Source: Spirochaeta africana DSM 8902 (lineage in GTDB: Bacteria; Spirochaetota; Spirochaetia; DSM-27196; DSM-8902). From it: 64,000 nucleotides of DNA. The notes beneath the pieces were generated by a model that searched no databases, was not told the DNA's origin, and saw only the letters and a program-made list of their open reading frames with translations. The stretch covers positions 1,798,001 to 1,862,000 of the forward strand of contig NC_017098.1 of the NCBI RefSeq assembly GCF_000242595.2, in the 5' to 3' direction. Of this stretch, positions 13,781-21,837 are shown one piece after another (the first letter of the stretch is position 1; every line of letters starts with the position of its first letter). Both the position numbers and the translations under genes were made by a program.

Positions 13781-14878
13781 ATGAGAGCTGTCAGTGCTGT
13801 GATTCTGATTCTGTTTCTGGGTAGTTGTGCGACGTATACGCAGGTCGATTTTAATAGGGATGTCATTCGCCACAGGCATCCGCAAGACGCCCCCTTGTGG
13901 ATGGGGCTTATTCCCGGCCTGCCTCAGGCTTTCCACAGAGACCCCATAGGTCTTCTTTATGCTGCTGGTTTCATTGCACCACTGGCATTTCAATTAGTTT
14001 ATATGGAAATGAATGTCGATCAATCACTATCCGGTGATGCGTATGATGCTGAATATGATCGTGTTTTCAATGAGTTCTATTCTACCTACTGGCCATACAT
14101 GCTTGGAAATTATGCGGTCTGGGCCTCTGCTAGTATGCTCACAGCAGAATATGTAAACCGGTCTCAATTTTCTAGATATAAATTGTTTGCAGTAGATAGC
14201 TATGAAATAGACCTGTCGAGGTATTCCGGTAGCCGTAGTGCAGTTGGGAAAATGATTTCTGGTGAAATTTCTCAAATCCGGGCCGATCGCTTAAATGACG
14301 AGCGAGAACAGATGGAACAGCTGGAGCGTGAAAAAGCTGCACGCTTAGAACAGGAAAGGAGACTCCAGGAAACACAGAGGATACAAAATAATCGCGCCCA
14401 TATTGCTGAGATTGAGGAAATCATATCAGCGTTACCAGATTTCAGTTTTGAATTTGATGAGTCAGCTGACATCAATGATGAAAAGACTAGGTTGAAAAAT
14501 GCACTGTCTCATAAATATAGAACCCACTATCAAAAATACGAGGTGCGCTTGCAGAATGCGGGGGTATTTAGATCAGGGTTGTATGGCATTTCTGACCTCC
14601 AGGAAATGGTGGGCATGATACTCAACAACAAAGAGGTTGTGACAAGAGAAACCGGGAGGCTGCTGAGTGAATATCCAGAAGATGAGTTTTTGTGGATCAT
14701 CATTAACGAAGTCCGACCAGGTATGTCTCGTGATGCAGTCATCGAAAGCTGGGGTTTCCCAGAAACTATAAACGAAACACGGTCATTTGATACCTTAAGA
14801 GAACAGTTCGTATATGGCAATCGAAGATATGTCTATTTAGAAAACGGGATAGTTACCTCAGTGCAACAGCCGCGGTGA
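13781..14878 (+). CDS. Lipoprotein with coiled coil and SmpA/BamE-like C-terminus (prophage cargo)
   Basis: 365 residues. It begins MRAVSAVILILFLGSCATYT, a signal peptide with the lipobox LGSC (Cys 16). Two possible membrane-like stretches follow (IGLLYAAGFIAPLAFQLVYM). A charged coiled coil lies at about 165-210 (NDEREQMEQLEREKAARLEQ). The last 60 residues (NEVRPGMSRDAVIESWGFPE, FVYGNRRYVYLENGIVTSVQ) resemble the SmpA/BamE fold (R.GMS...V...G.P). The codons are richer in A and T than the rest of the prophage, and the gene has its own promoter. It may alter the envelope of the lysogen; that is inference. Confidence 0.7.
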   Translation: MRAVSAVILILFLGSCATYTQVDFNRDVIRHRHPQDAPLWMGLIPGLPQAFHRDPIGLLYAAGFIAPLAFQLVYMEMNVDQSLSGDAYDAEYDRVFNEFYSTYWPYMLGNYAVWASASMLTAEYVNRSQFSRYKLFAVDSYEIDLSRYSGSRSAVGKMISGEISQIRADRLNDEREQMEQLEREKAARLEQERRLQETQRIQNNRAHIAEIEEIISALPDFSFEFDESADINDEKTRLKNALSHKYRTHYQKYEVRLQNAGVFRSGLYGISDLQEMVGMILNNKEVVTRETGRLLSEYPEDEFLWIIINEVRPGMSRDAVIESWGFPETINETRSFDTLREQFVYGNRRYVYLENGIVTSVQQPR

Positions 14879-14880
14879 CA

Positions 14881-14967
14881 CCCAGTTTTTACAAGCAGCA
14901 TGTGTACGAACGCCGCGATTCATATGTGTACGTTGAGAATGGTAGGGTTACTACTATTCAGAATTAG
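14881..14967 (+). pseudogene. Remnant of a second SmpA-like C-terminus
   Basis: Just after the lipoprotein stop, another frame reads HVYERRDSYVYVENGRVTTI before a TAG at 14965. This matches the final residues of the neighbouring lipoprotein (FVYGNRRYVYLENGIVTSVQ). It looks like the end of a lost paralogue. A GTG at 14875 could open a 30-residue peptide, but there is no ribosome site. Confidence 0.55.
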
Positions 14968-14979
14968 GAGGTTACTGCC

Positions 14980-15723
14980 ATGGTCAAGCTGAGTTTTTAT
15001 GAGACATCGATCTCCCGCAGAACAGATTTGGAGGTGTGTTATCGGCCGCCGTCTATCACGGATAAATGGGCAGCCGGGTTTGCCGACATCAGCCTGGTCT
15101 ACAGCACAACCCCTACAGATGAACAATTGCAAAAAGACCTCACAACAGAGGGGATCCAATGGTGCAAGCGATATGATTATCCAGCAATGATAACTGCCTG
15201 GGATGATGATGAAGAAGTACTGCTTCCGGCCGGCATCGATGCGTATAACCGTTATTTCGCTTGGACTAGCGATTCCGGAATAAAAACCGAATGGCTGGCA
15301 ATCAATGCTGCAGATCATATATTACCCGGGCTCGATGCAAAGCAGCTTGTCGGAGTATTCCATGACATACCACACCAGACCGGTGATGAGATCAGAGCTA
15401 AAGCAAATGAAAAGCTGCGACAGAAAAGGCGACAAATCCGGATGCTCCGGTTCATGCTGCTGGTGCGGTATTTCTTTCTTCCCCTGGTGTTCGTGATATT
15501 GTTTGAAATAAATACGATACTGGGATATGTGGGGTTTGCAATTGCTTTGGCTGGTGTGCTGTATCAAGGCTGGCGATTGAGCGGCCGAGCCCGACCGACA
15601 CCGAAACAGGCGGCCGCACGGGAAAAGCAGCGGTTAATGGAGCACTACTATTATCACTGTTCGAGAAATCCAGAAGCGTTTGCAAAGCTGCGGGCAGATA
15701 ACTTCAGAAACCACAGAAATTAA
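14980..15723 (+). CDS. Membrane protein of unknown function (prophage cargo)
   Basis: 247 residues, with TAGGAGG upstream of the ATG. The N-terminal ~150 residues are soluble (MVKLSFYETSISRRTDLEVC, SLVYSTTPTDEQLQKDLTTE, then ILPGLDAKQLVGVFHDIPHQ). A basic helix (KLRQKRRQIRMLRFMLLVRY) leads into two membrane spans (FFLPLVFVILFEINTILGYV, GFAIALAGVLYQGWRL). The C-terminus is charged and ends in Tyr/His/Arg-rich sequence. No family recognised. With the lipoprotein before it, it forms a two-gene cargo block between the phage regulators and the attachment site, where superinfection or defence genes often lie. Confidence 0.65.
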   Translation: MVKLSFYETSISRRTDLEVCYRPPSITDKWAAGFADISLVYSTTPTDEQLQKDLTTEGIQWCKRYDYPAMITAWDDDEEVLLPAGIDAYNRYFAWTSDSGIKTEWLAINAADHILPGLDAKQLVGVFHDIPHQTGDEIRAKANEKLRQKRRQIRMLRFMLLVRYFFLPLVFVILFEINTILGYVGFAIALAGVLYQGWRLSGRARPTPKQAAAREKQRLMEHYYYHCSRNPEAFAKLRADNFRNHRN

Positions 15724-15729
15724 AAAAAA

Positions 15730-15748
15730 CGCCCATGTATCATGGGCG
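15730..15748 (-). terminator. Rho-independent terminator, leftward
   Basis: Stem CGCCCATG, loop TAT, CATGGGCG. On the minus strand it is followed by GTTTTTTTT. It would stop leftward transcription from the chromosome into the prophage. On the plus strand there is no T-run after it. Confidence 0.65.
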
Positions 15749-15804
15749 GCCGAATCAAAAAAGAGGTATTCACGCGGTAACCCCGCGCTGTTGAGATACA
15801 GTGT

Positions 15805-15898
15805 ACACCATGTGAGCAGTTATGTCACCTGAATCCGCACAGGGTAACAGATATTGGCGCTACTTATAGCGTGCTACACCCATGTTTTCACACCATGT
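15805..15898 (+). repeat. Direct repeats next to the attachment site
   Basis: ACACCATGT occurs at 15805-15813 and 15890-15898, with the near copy ACACCCATGT at 15876-15885. The cluster ends 12 bp from the tmRNA/tRNA-like fragment. Short direct repeats flanking a core are typical arm sites for a tyrosine integrase. Confidence 0.45.
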
Positions 15899-15910
15899 CA
15901 CACTATATAT

Positions 15911-15944
15911 GGTTTTGGCGTGGGTTCGACTCCCGCCACCTCCA
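15911..15944 (+). other. Attachment-site candidate: 3' end of a tmRNA or tRNA gene
   Basis: The sequence GGTTTTGGC, GTGGG TTCGACT CCCGC, CACCTCC, A has a T-stem and loop plus the 3' acceptor strand with discriminator. There is no 5' half or tag-peptide sequence (as in ssrA) in the 200 bp before it. Integrases often use the 3' end of ssrA or a tRNA gene as target, and integration leaves a short copy at one end. This marks the right end of the prophage; the full gene should lie at the other end, outside the window. The long U-rich segment before the T-stem favours ssrA. Confidence 0.65.
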
Positions 15945-15977
15945 TGTTTTTCTTGTTATCCTGCCATTCATCCATCA

Positions 15978-16166
15978 TCAGTCGTCAATGGTTTCCGGGT
16001 ATGATTCATCCGTGAGTCTGGTCAGTTCGGTTATCCGGTCATGCAGGTCCTCGGCTTGCTTTCTGTCCAGATGCAGCTTCTGCTCATCGGCTGCAATGGT
16101 AATTCGCAGCTGATCGTATTCCAGCCTGAGCTCCTCAAGCTGTGCCTGGATCGAAGAATGGGTCAT
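15978..16166 (-). CDS. Small coiled-coil protein
   Basis: 62 residues from the ATG at 16166, with GAGGAGG upstream. The whole chain is heptad-like: SIQAQLEELRLEYDQLRITI, AADEQKLHLDRKQAEDLHDR, ITELTRL. No domain is recognised. It resembles small SlyX-like helical proteins, but only in general features. It lies just outside the putative attachment site, so it is probably chromosomal. Confidence 0.6.
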   Translation of the reverse strand: MTHSSIQAQLEELRLEYDQLRITIAADEQKLHLDRKQAEDLHDRITELTRLTDESYPETIDD

Positions 16167-16256
16167 ACGGCCTCCTCTGTTTTCTGTTGCTATCACGCAC
16201 CTGTATAATGTGCCGCTACTGCGGCCTACAGGCAAGAGCTGTCTGCTCCATGGTCT

Positions 16257-16814
16257 TTATTCATCACCGGTTTCTTCCGTATATTCTGTGAGTTCGGATC
16301 TGGAAAACAACAGTTCCGGCAGGGTTCTGTTATCACCCGAGGGAACAACGTATCCCATAGCAAGGAACTCACCCACATTGCGGGCAGATGACAACGGCGT
16401 GCCCTGGCGATCATGCTTCAGCATGGTTATATACTCATGAACTACCTCGTAGGCTTCGGGAAGGGAATCTTCAAAAACCGATATCAGGCTGTCGGTATAG
16501 CCCTGAATGGTTATTCCCGGAAACAGGCTGCTGGTATGCTGGAACTGTACATACGATGGGATTTCGGCCGAGTCGAGCAATGAACGCAATACCGCCATAT
16601 CAGCTGGACTATGTGTCCTCACCAGGGGAACCGAGACCCTTCCATGAGAAGAAGAGAGAAATTCCCTGTTCATATCCCGTTCACCGTTATCAGATGGTTT
16701 GTTCACATCTGCCCCCTCAGCTGGGGATGCAAAAAAACGATCCTGTTGGCGACGATTCCAGAGTGCGAGACCAAGAACAGACATAACCAGCACAAGCAAG
16801 GTGAGTAAATTCAA
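16257..16814 (-). CDS. Membrane-anchored DUF2007-like protein
   Basis: 185 residues from a TTG at 16814, with GGAGGAAGATA upstream. One membrane span opens the protein (MNLLTLLVLVMSVLGLALWN). After a hydrophilic spacer, residues ~60-130 (PLVRTHSPADMAVLRSLLDS, AEIPSYVQFQ) resemble DUF2007, a small domain with the pattern ADM..L+SLL..A.I. Possibly a signalling or adaptor protein. The end is acidic (SELTEYTEETGDE). Function not known. Confidence 0.6.
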   Translation of the reverse strand: MNLLTLLVLVMSVLGLALWNRRQQDRFFASPAEGADVNKPSDNGERDMNREFLSSSHGRVSVPLVRTHSPADMAVLRSLLDSAEIPSYVQFQHTSSLFPGITIQGYTDSLISVFEDSLPEAYEVVHEYITMLKHDRQGTPLSSARNVGEFLAMGYVVPSGDNRTLPELLFSRSELTEYTEETGDE

Positions 16815-16890
16815 TATCTTCCTCCGGTTTCAAGCATAGCGCATAATCTCCAGTTTGACTTGCGAACCGGAATCATGCTACCAATGCGCG

Positions 16891-18495
16891 ATGCACCAGG
16901 AAATAGAAAAGCGACGCACCTTTGCGATTATCAGCCACCCCGATGCGGGTAAGACCACCCTTACCGAGAAGCTGCTGCTGTTCGGCGGACGTATCCGCGA
17001 GGCCGGTGCGGTCAAGTCCAACAAGATTGATCGCGCGGCTACCAGCGACTTTCTCGAGATCGAAAAACAGCGCGGTATCTCGGTGGCCACCAGTGTCATG
17101 ACCTTTGAGTACGGCGGCAAGCTGATCAATATTCTGGACACCCCGGGACATAAGGATTTTGCCGAGGATACCTATCGCACCCTCTCGGCCGTTGATAGTG
17201 TTATCCTGGTAATCGACAGTGCCAAGGGGGTTGAGGAGCAGACCAAGCGCCTGATGGAGGTCTGCCGGATGCGCGACACCCCGGTGATCGTGTTTGTAAA
17301 CAAGCTGGACCGCGACGGCCGCCCAACTTTCGAGCTGATGGACGAGCTGGAGGAAATGCTGGATATACGGGTGCGCCCGCTCACCTGGCCAATCAATATG
17401 GGGCAGCGCTTCAAGGGGGTGTACAACCTCTATGAACAGAACCTGTATCTCTTCAATCCCGGCAAGACCGTGGTCGAGGATGAGCGCCGCCTGATTGCCG
17501 ATCTTGCCAGCGATGATCTGGAACAGGAGATCGGCGAAACCGATGCCGGGCAGTTGCGCGACGATGTCGATCTGATCGAGGGGGTGTACGAGGAGTTCTC
17601 GGTCGATGAGTATCGTGCCGGACGCACCGCCCCGGTGTTCTTCGGCAGCGCCCTGAACAACTTCGGGGTGCGCGAGCTGCTGGAAACCTTCGTGCAGATT
17701 TCCCCGCCGCCGGCTCCGCGTCCCAGCACCCTGAGGGAGGTTCAGCCGGACGAGGCTACCTTCAGCGGGTTTGTTTTCAAGATCCACGCCAACCTCGACC
17801 CGCGCCACCGCGACCGGATCGCTTTCCTGCGGGTGTGCTCCGGGCGCTTCGAGCGTTCCAAGGCATTCCTGCATGTCCGCAGCAACAAACAGATGCGCTT
17901 TTCCACCCCGTACAGTTTCATGGCCCAGAAGAAAGAAATTATCGACGAGGCCTTTCCCGGTGATGTAGTCGGGCTGTACGATCGCGGCGACCTGAAGATC
18001 GGCGACACCCTGACCGAGGGCGAGCAGCTTACCTTTACCGGGATTCCGGTGTTCTCCCCGGCCATATTCAAGGAGCTGATCAACACCGACCCGATGCGCG
18101 ACAAACAGCTGCGCAAGGGAATCAAGCAGCTGACAGAGGAAGGGGTCGCCCAGCTGTTTACCCAGCGGATCGGCAATCGTCTGATTGTCGGTACGGTTGG
18201 CGACCTGCAGTTTGAGGTTATCCAGCACCGGCTGAATGCGGAGTATGGTGCCAGCTGTCGGCTGAAACCCCTGAGCTATTACAAGGCCTGCTGGATTACT
18301 GCCGATGCCAAAAAAGACCTCGACGACTTTATGCAGTACCGCGAACCCCAGATTGCCTGGGACAAGGATGACCAGCCGGTGTACCTGGCCGAATCCCAAT
18401 GGATGCTGCAGTCGATTATCGACGACAACCCTAAAATCAGTTTTCGCTTCAGCTCCGAGGTCGCGGCAGCTGCCACAGCCGCTCCCGGGGCCTGA
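16891..18495 (+). CDS. prfC: Peptide chain release factor 3
   Basis: 534 residues from the ATG at 16891 ([20 protein letters not shown]); the open frame continues upstream from a TTG, but the family begins here. GTPase motifs: [14 protein letters not shown] (P-loop), [10 protein letters not shown] (switch I), [14 protein letters not shown] (switch II), NKLDRDG (base binding). Later segments [20 protein letters not shown] and [16 protein letters not shown] fit the RF3 middle and C-terminal domains. It recycles RF1 and RF2 after termination. The length is normal. No operon partner; a G+C-rich repeat region follows. Confidence 0.95.
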   Translation: MHQEIEKRRTFAIISHPDAGKTTLTEKLLLFGGRIREAGAVKSNKIDRAATSDFLEIEKQRGISVATSVMTFEYGGKLINILDTPGHKDFAEDTYRTLSAVDSVILVIDSAKGVEEQTKRLMEVCRMRDTPVIVFVNKLDRDGRPTFELMDELEEMLDIRVRPLTWPINMGQRFKGVYNLYEQNLYLFNPGKTVVEDERRLIADLASDDLEQEIGETDAGQLRDDVDLIEGVYEEFSVDEYRAGRTAPVFFGSALNNFGVRELLETFVQISPPPAPRPSTLREVQPDEATFSGFVFKIHANLDPRHRDRIAFLRVCSGRFERSKAFLHVRSNKQMRFSTPYSFMAQKKEIIDEAFPGDVVGLYDRGDLKIGDTLTEGEQLTFTGIPVFSPAIFKELINTDPMRDKQLRKGIKQLTEEGVAQLFTQRIGNRLIVGTVGDLQFEVIQHRLNAEYGASCRLKPLSYYKACWITADAKKDLDDFMQYREPQIAWDKDDQPVYLAESQWMLQSIIDDNPKISFRFSSEVAAAATAAPGA

Positions 18496-18724
18496 GCGGC
18501 TGTGACCAGGCACCTGGGTAGCCGTGACATGGCGACGCAACTACAGCACCGCGCAAGCGCCTGAGCGGCCGCGCCGGGGCGCTGCCTGAACAGCATCGCC
18601 GTGGTGCACCGGCGCAAAGGTCCCCGTAACGCGGCGCCGCCTGAACAGCCGCGCCCCGGCGCTTAATGGCCACGGCGTGGTGCCCCTGCGCCTGGGTGAC
18701 CAAGCCGCGCCCCGCCGCCACCCA
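18490..18724. repeat. G+C-rich imperfect repeats between prfC and the antiporter gene
   Basis: At least four imperfect copies of a unit near GCCTGA(A/G)C(A/G)GC occur. The best two are 18578-18600 and 18633-18655, 23 bp with three differences. Others start near 18490 and 18558. The patch separates convergent genes and is very rich in G and C, with many short inverted repeats. No open frame of note and no clear terminator T-run. Confidence 0.6.
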
Positions 18725-20083
18725 CTACAGTAGCAGCGCCCCGATCACCCCGAACACCATCATCGGGATATTGTAATGCAGGAAGGTCGGCACGCAGGTA
18801 TCCCAGATGTGATCGTGCTGACCATCAACATCCAGGCCGGCGGTCGGCCCCAGTGTACTGTCGGAGGCAGGTGATCCGGCGTCGCCCAGCGCACCGGCAG
18901 TACCGATCAGCAGGATGGTCGCCGGGATACTGAAACCCAGACTGACTGCCAACGGGACATAGATTGCGGCAATAATCGGGATGGTGCCAAATGAGGTACC
19001 AATCCCCATGGTCAGCAGCAGCCCGATGATGATCATTACCACCGCGCCCAGCAGCTGACTGCCACCCAGAAGCGCCCCGGCACTGGCGACAAGCGGCTCC
19101 ACCGCCCCGGTCTCACGGATCACCGCGCCATAGCCCGAGGCTACCAGCATAACGAATGCGATAAACCCCATCATGCCTATCCCGCTATGCAGCAGCTTGT
19201 CGATATCGCTCCAGGTGATCGCCCCGCCAACCAGCATAATCGCCAGACCAAGTAGCGCCCCGATATGCAGTGAACCGATCGGGCTGACCTGCACCGCCAG
19301 GGCGCTGAGCGCACCTGCCAGAGCGACCCAGTGCTTGCGCGTCATGCGCTGCAGCTCACCGGCCTCCCCTTGCTGCGCTCCGCCGTATTCGCTGCTGTGC
19401 ACTCCACCAGCATGCGCCTCTGCCGGCATACCGGCTGAAACAAGGCGATAGGTTCGCGGCCGCCGATAGGTCACCAGCACCGCTACCAGCAGCCCCAGCA
19501 ACATCGCCAAACCCGGAATCCACATCACCTGCCAGACCCCGGACTGCGCTACCATCATTCCGTTCTCGTTCATCTGATCACTGATAATCCCGTGGAAAAT
19601 CCAGCCGTAACCGAACGGCAGCGCTACATACGGCGCCTTCAAACCAAAGGTCAAGGCGGCTGCCACCCCGCGACGATCGATCTGCAGGGAATTCATCACC
19701 CCGATAATCGGGGGGATCAGAATCGGGATAAACGCGATGTGAACCGGAATCAGGTTCTGAGACAGCGAAGCGACACCGGCAATCAGCAACAGCAACATTA
19801 CCGACTTGTTGCGAATTACCCGTACGATGTGCCGCACCAGAATCCCGGCAAGACCACTTGCATGCAGGGCTGCTGCCAGCGCCCCCAGCAGTATATAGCT
19901 GAGTGCGGTACTGGAATTACCGCCCATACCATTGATCAGTACGTTCATGGTCTCGCCCAGCGGCATACCGGCAAACAGCCCGGCCGCCAGGGCCGCCAGA
20001 ATCAGCGCAATCAGGACATTCAACTTGAGCAGACACAGTGCCGTCATCAGCACTACAGACAGAAAGACTGGATTGGTTAGCAT
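18725..20083 (-). CDS. Na+/H+ antiporter family protein (YuiF-like)
   Basis: 452 residues from the ATG at 20083 (MLTNPVFLSVVLMTALCLLK); frames further upstream lack hydrophobic sequence and run into the divergent promoter. About twelve membrane spans are visible. Family segments: VLIALILAALAAGLFAGMPL, LLGALAAALHASGLAGILVR, QNLIPVHIAFIPILIPPIIG and the C-terminal IGTAGALGDAGSPASDSTLG ... DHIWDTCVPTFLHYNIPMMV. The DAGSPASDSTLGPT loop is typical of this family. It likely exchanges Na+ for H+ (some relatives carry amino acids). It is divergent from the lactate permease; both suit a sodium-rich environment. Confidence 0.82.
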   Translation of the reverse strand: MLTNPVFLSVVLMTALCLLKLNVLIALILAALAAGLFAGMPLGETMNVLINGMGGNSSTALSYILLGALAAALHASGLAGILVRHIVRVIRNKSVMLLLLIAGVASLSQNLIPVHIAFIPILIPPIIGVMNSLQIDRRGVAAALTFGLKAPYVALPFGYGWIFHGIISDQMNENGMMVAQSGVWQVMWIPGLAMLLGLLVAVLVTYRRPRTYRLVSAGMPAEAHAGGVHSSEYGGAQQGEAGELQRMTRKHWVALAGALSALAVQVSPIGSLHIGALLGLAIMLVGGAITWSDIDKLLHSGIGMMGFIAFVMLVASGYGAVIRETGAVEPLVASAGALLGGSQLLGAVVMIIIGLLLTMGIGTSFGTIPIIAAIYVPLAVSLGFSIPATILLIGTAGALGDAGSPASDSTLGPTAGLDVDGQHDHIWDTCVPTFLHYNIPMMVFGVIGALLL

Positions 20084-20197
20084 GCCTAATAATAGCATGA
20101 CCGTCCGTTGGGCACCACAAAAACTTAGCAGCATCCGGCACCCACAATAGCCAACTCCGCGTTTTTTTTGTACCTTGCGCAGGGAGGCTGTTTCACC

Positions 20198-21829
20198 ATG
20201 ACACTGCACATCATCCTGAGTTTTCTGCCGATCGCACTGCTGATCTACCTCATGACCAAGCGAAACAGCACCCCCAGCCACATCGCCCTGCCTCTGACCG
20301 CACTGGCAACCTACCTACTGGGGCTTACCGTGTTCCAGCACGACCCCAATCTGCTGCATGCCGCTGTCCTGGACGGGCTGCTCACCGCCTGGACCCCGAT
20401 CCTGGTAATCTGGGGCGCCATATTTCTGTTCCGCACCATGGAAGCCACCGGCTCGATGCACACCATACGCAGCTGGCTGAACACCGTAACCCCCAACAAG
20501 ATTGCCCAGCTCATGATCGTCGGCTGGGCCTTTATCTTTCTTATCGAGGGGGCCAGCGGATTCGGCACCCCCGCCGCCCTGGCTGCCCCCATCCTGGTCG
20601 GCCTCGGCTTCCCGCCGCTGCGGGTTGCCATCATGGCACTCATCATGAACGCGGCCTCGGTCAGCTTCGGGGCCGTCGGCACCCCCACCTGGTTCGGCTT
20701 TGCCGCCATCGAGCTTACCCAGGCCGAAATCCTGGAGATCGGGGTAAAATCGGCTGTTATCCACGGGGCCGCCAGCCTGATTATCCCTTTGATCGCCCTG
20801 AGCTTTCTGGTGAAATGGCGCCACATCCGCCGGAATCTGGGCTTTATCTATCTGAGCATTGCCGCCACCATTATCCCCTACATCGGCATCAGCATGGTAA
20901 ACTACGAGTTCCCCGCCCTGATCGGCGGTGCCATTGGGCTGCTGCTGTCGGTAGTCTTCGCCAAACTCGGCTGGGGACTGGACAAGAACGAAGGCCACCT
21001 GCTGGACACCCTGCACGAGCATCACACCCCGAATATCCAGGAGATATCCCGCACCCGCCTGGCAGAGTCCGAATCGCTGATCAAGGCCACTTTTCCGCTC
21101 TGGGGCACCATACTGGTACTGCTGCTCACCCGCATCCCGCAGCTTGGCCTGCACCCGCTCTTGAATCTGAGCCAGCCCGCCGCCGCCCTAAGCCTGGGCA
21201 GCCTGGGAACCTTCACCATCACCCCCTCGCTCACTATTAGCCTACAGGACATCTTCGGCACCCCCACCAGCTGGAGCCACCGCCTGCTGTACGTCCCCAG
21301 CCTGATCCCCTTTGCCCTGATCTCGTTGCTCACCTTTATCTGGTACCGAAGCAGTCGCCGCAGCATAAGCAGCGTCTTTCGCGCCAGCACAGACCAGATG
21401 CGCAACCCCGCCAAAGCCCTGCTTGGCGCCCTGGTGTTTGTCAACCTGATGATGCACGGCGGCGACACCGCCCCGGTTGTGATCATCGGTGAAACCCTGG
21501 CCCGCATAACCGGCGTTGCCTGGCAGTATTTCTCTGCCCTGCTTGGCGCCCTTGGCAGCTTTTTCAGCGGATCCAACACCATCAGCAACCTCACCTTCGG
21601 CCCCATCCAGGACTCCATCGCCGCCGACACCGGCCTGAACCGCACCACCATCATGGCCCTGCAGTCGGTCGGCGGCGCCATGGGCGCCATGATCAGCATC
21701 AACAACATCGTCGCCGTATGCTCCGTCCTCGCCCTGCAGAACAGCGAAGGATACATCCTGAAGCGCACCGCCCGCGCCCTGGTCGTCTACGCCATCATCG
21801 CGGCCGCTATGTCGCTGCTGATGACCTGA
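20198..21829 (+). CDS. lctP: L-lactate permease
   Basis: 543 residues from the ATG at 20198, with AGGGAGG upstream. The LctP/LldP pattern is plain: FLPIALLIYLMTKRNSTPSH, IVIWG-type span, VGWAFIFLIEGASGFGTPAA, LAAPILVGLGFPPLRVAIMA, SVSFGAVGTPTWFGF and, near the end, FFSGSNTISNLTFGPIQDSI and ALQSVGGAMGAMISINNIVA. Length and about 13 spans fit the family. It imports lactate (or glycolate) with protons. An insertion sequence lies 8 bp past its stop, without damaging it. It is divergent from the antiporter gene. Confidence 0.93.
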   Translation: MTLHIILSFLPIALLIYLMTKRNSTPSHIALPLTALATYLLGLTVFQHDPNLLHAAVLDGLLTAWTPILVIWGAIFLFRTMEATGSMHTIRSWLNTVTPNKIAQLMIVGWAFIFLIEGASGFGTPAALAAPILVGLGFPPLRVAIMALIMNAASVSFGAVGTPTWFGFAAIELTQAEILEIGVKSAVIHGAASLIIPLIALSFLVKWRHIRRNLGFIYLSIAATIIPYIGISMVNYEFPALIGGAIGLLLSVVFAKLGWGLDKNEGHLLDTLHEHHTPNIQEISRTRLAESESLIKATFPLWGTILVLLLTRIPQLGLHPLLNLSQPAAALSLGSLGTFTITPSLTISLQDIFGTPTSWSHRLLYVPSLIPFALISLLTFIWYRSSRRSISSVFRASTDQMRNPAKALLGALVFVNLMMHGGDTAPVVIIGETLARITGVAWQYFSALLGALGSFFSGSNTISNLTFGPIQDSIAADTGLNRTTIMALQSVGGAMGAMISINNIVAVCSVLALQNSEGYILKRTARALVVYAIIAAAMSLLMT

Positions 21830-21837
21830 TCCTGTCT

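Noticed and set aside
15724..15910. Complete ssrA gene before the 3' fragment
   Set aside because: No tag-peptide reading frame or 5' acceptor strand is present. Only the 3' piece is there.
16873..18540. 555-codon open frame opposite prfC
   Set aside because: It is the mirror of a well-matched RF3 gene in G+C-rich codons. It has no ribosome site and no protein-like domain.
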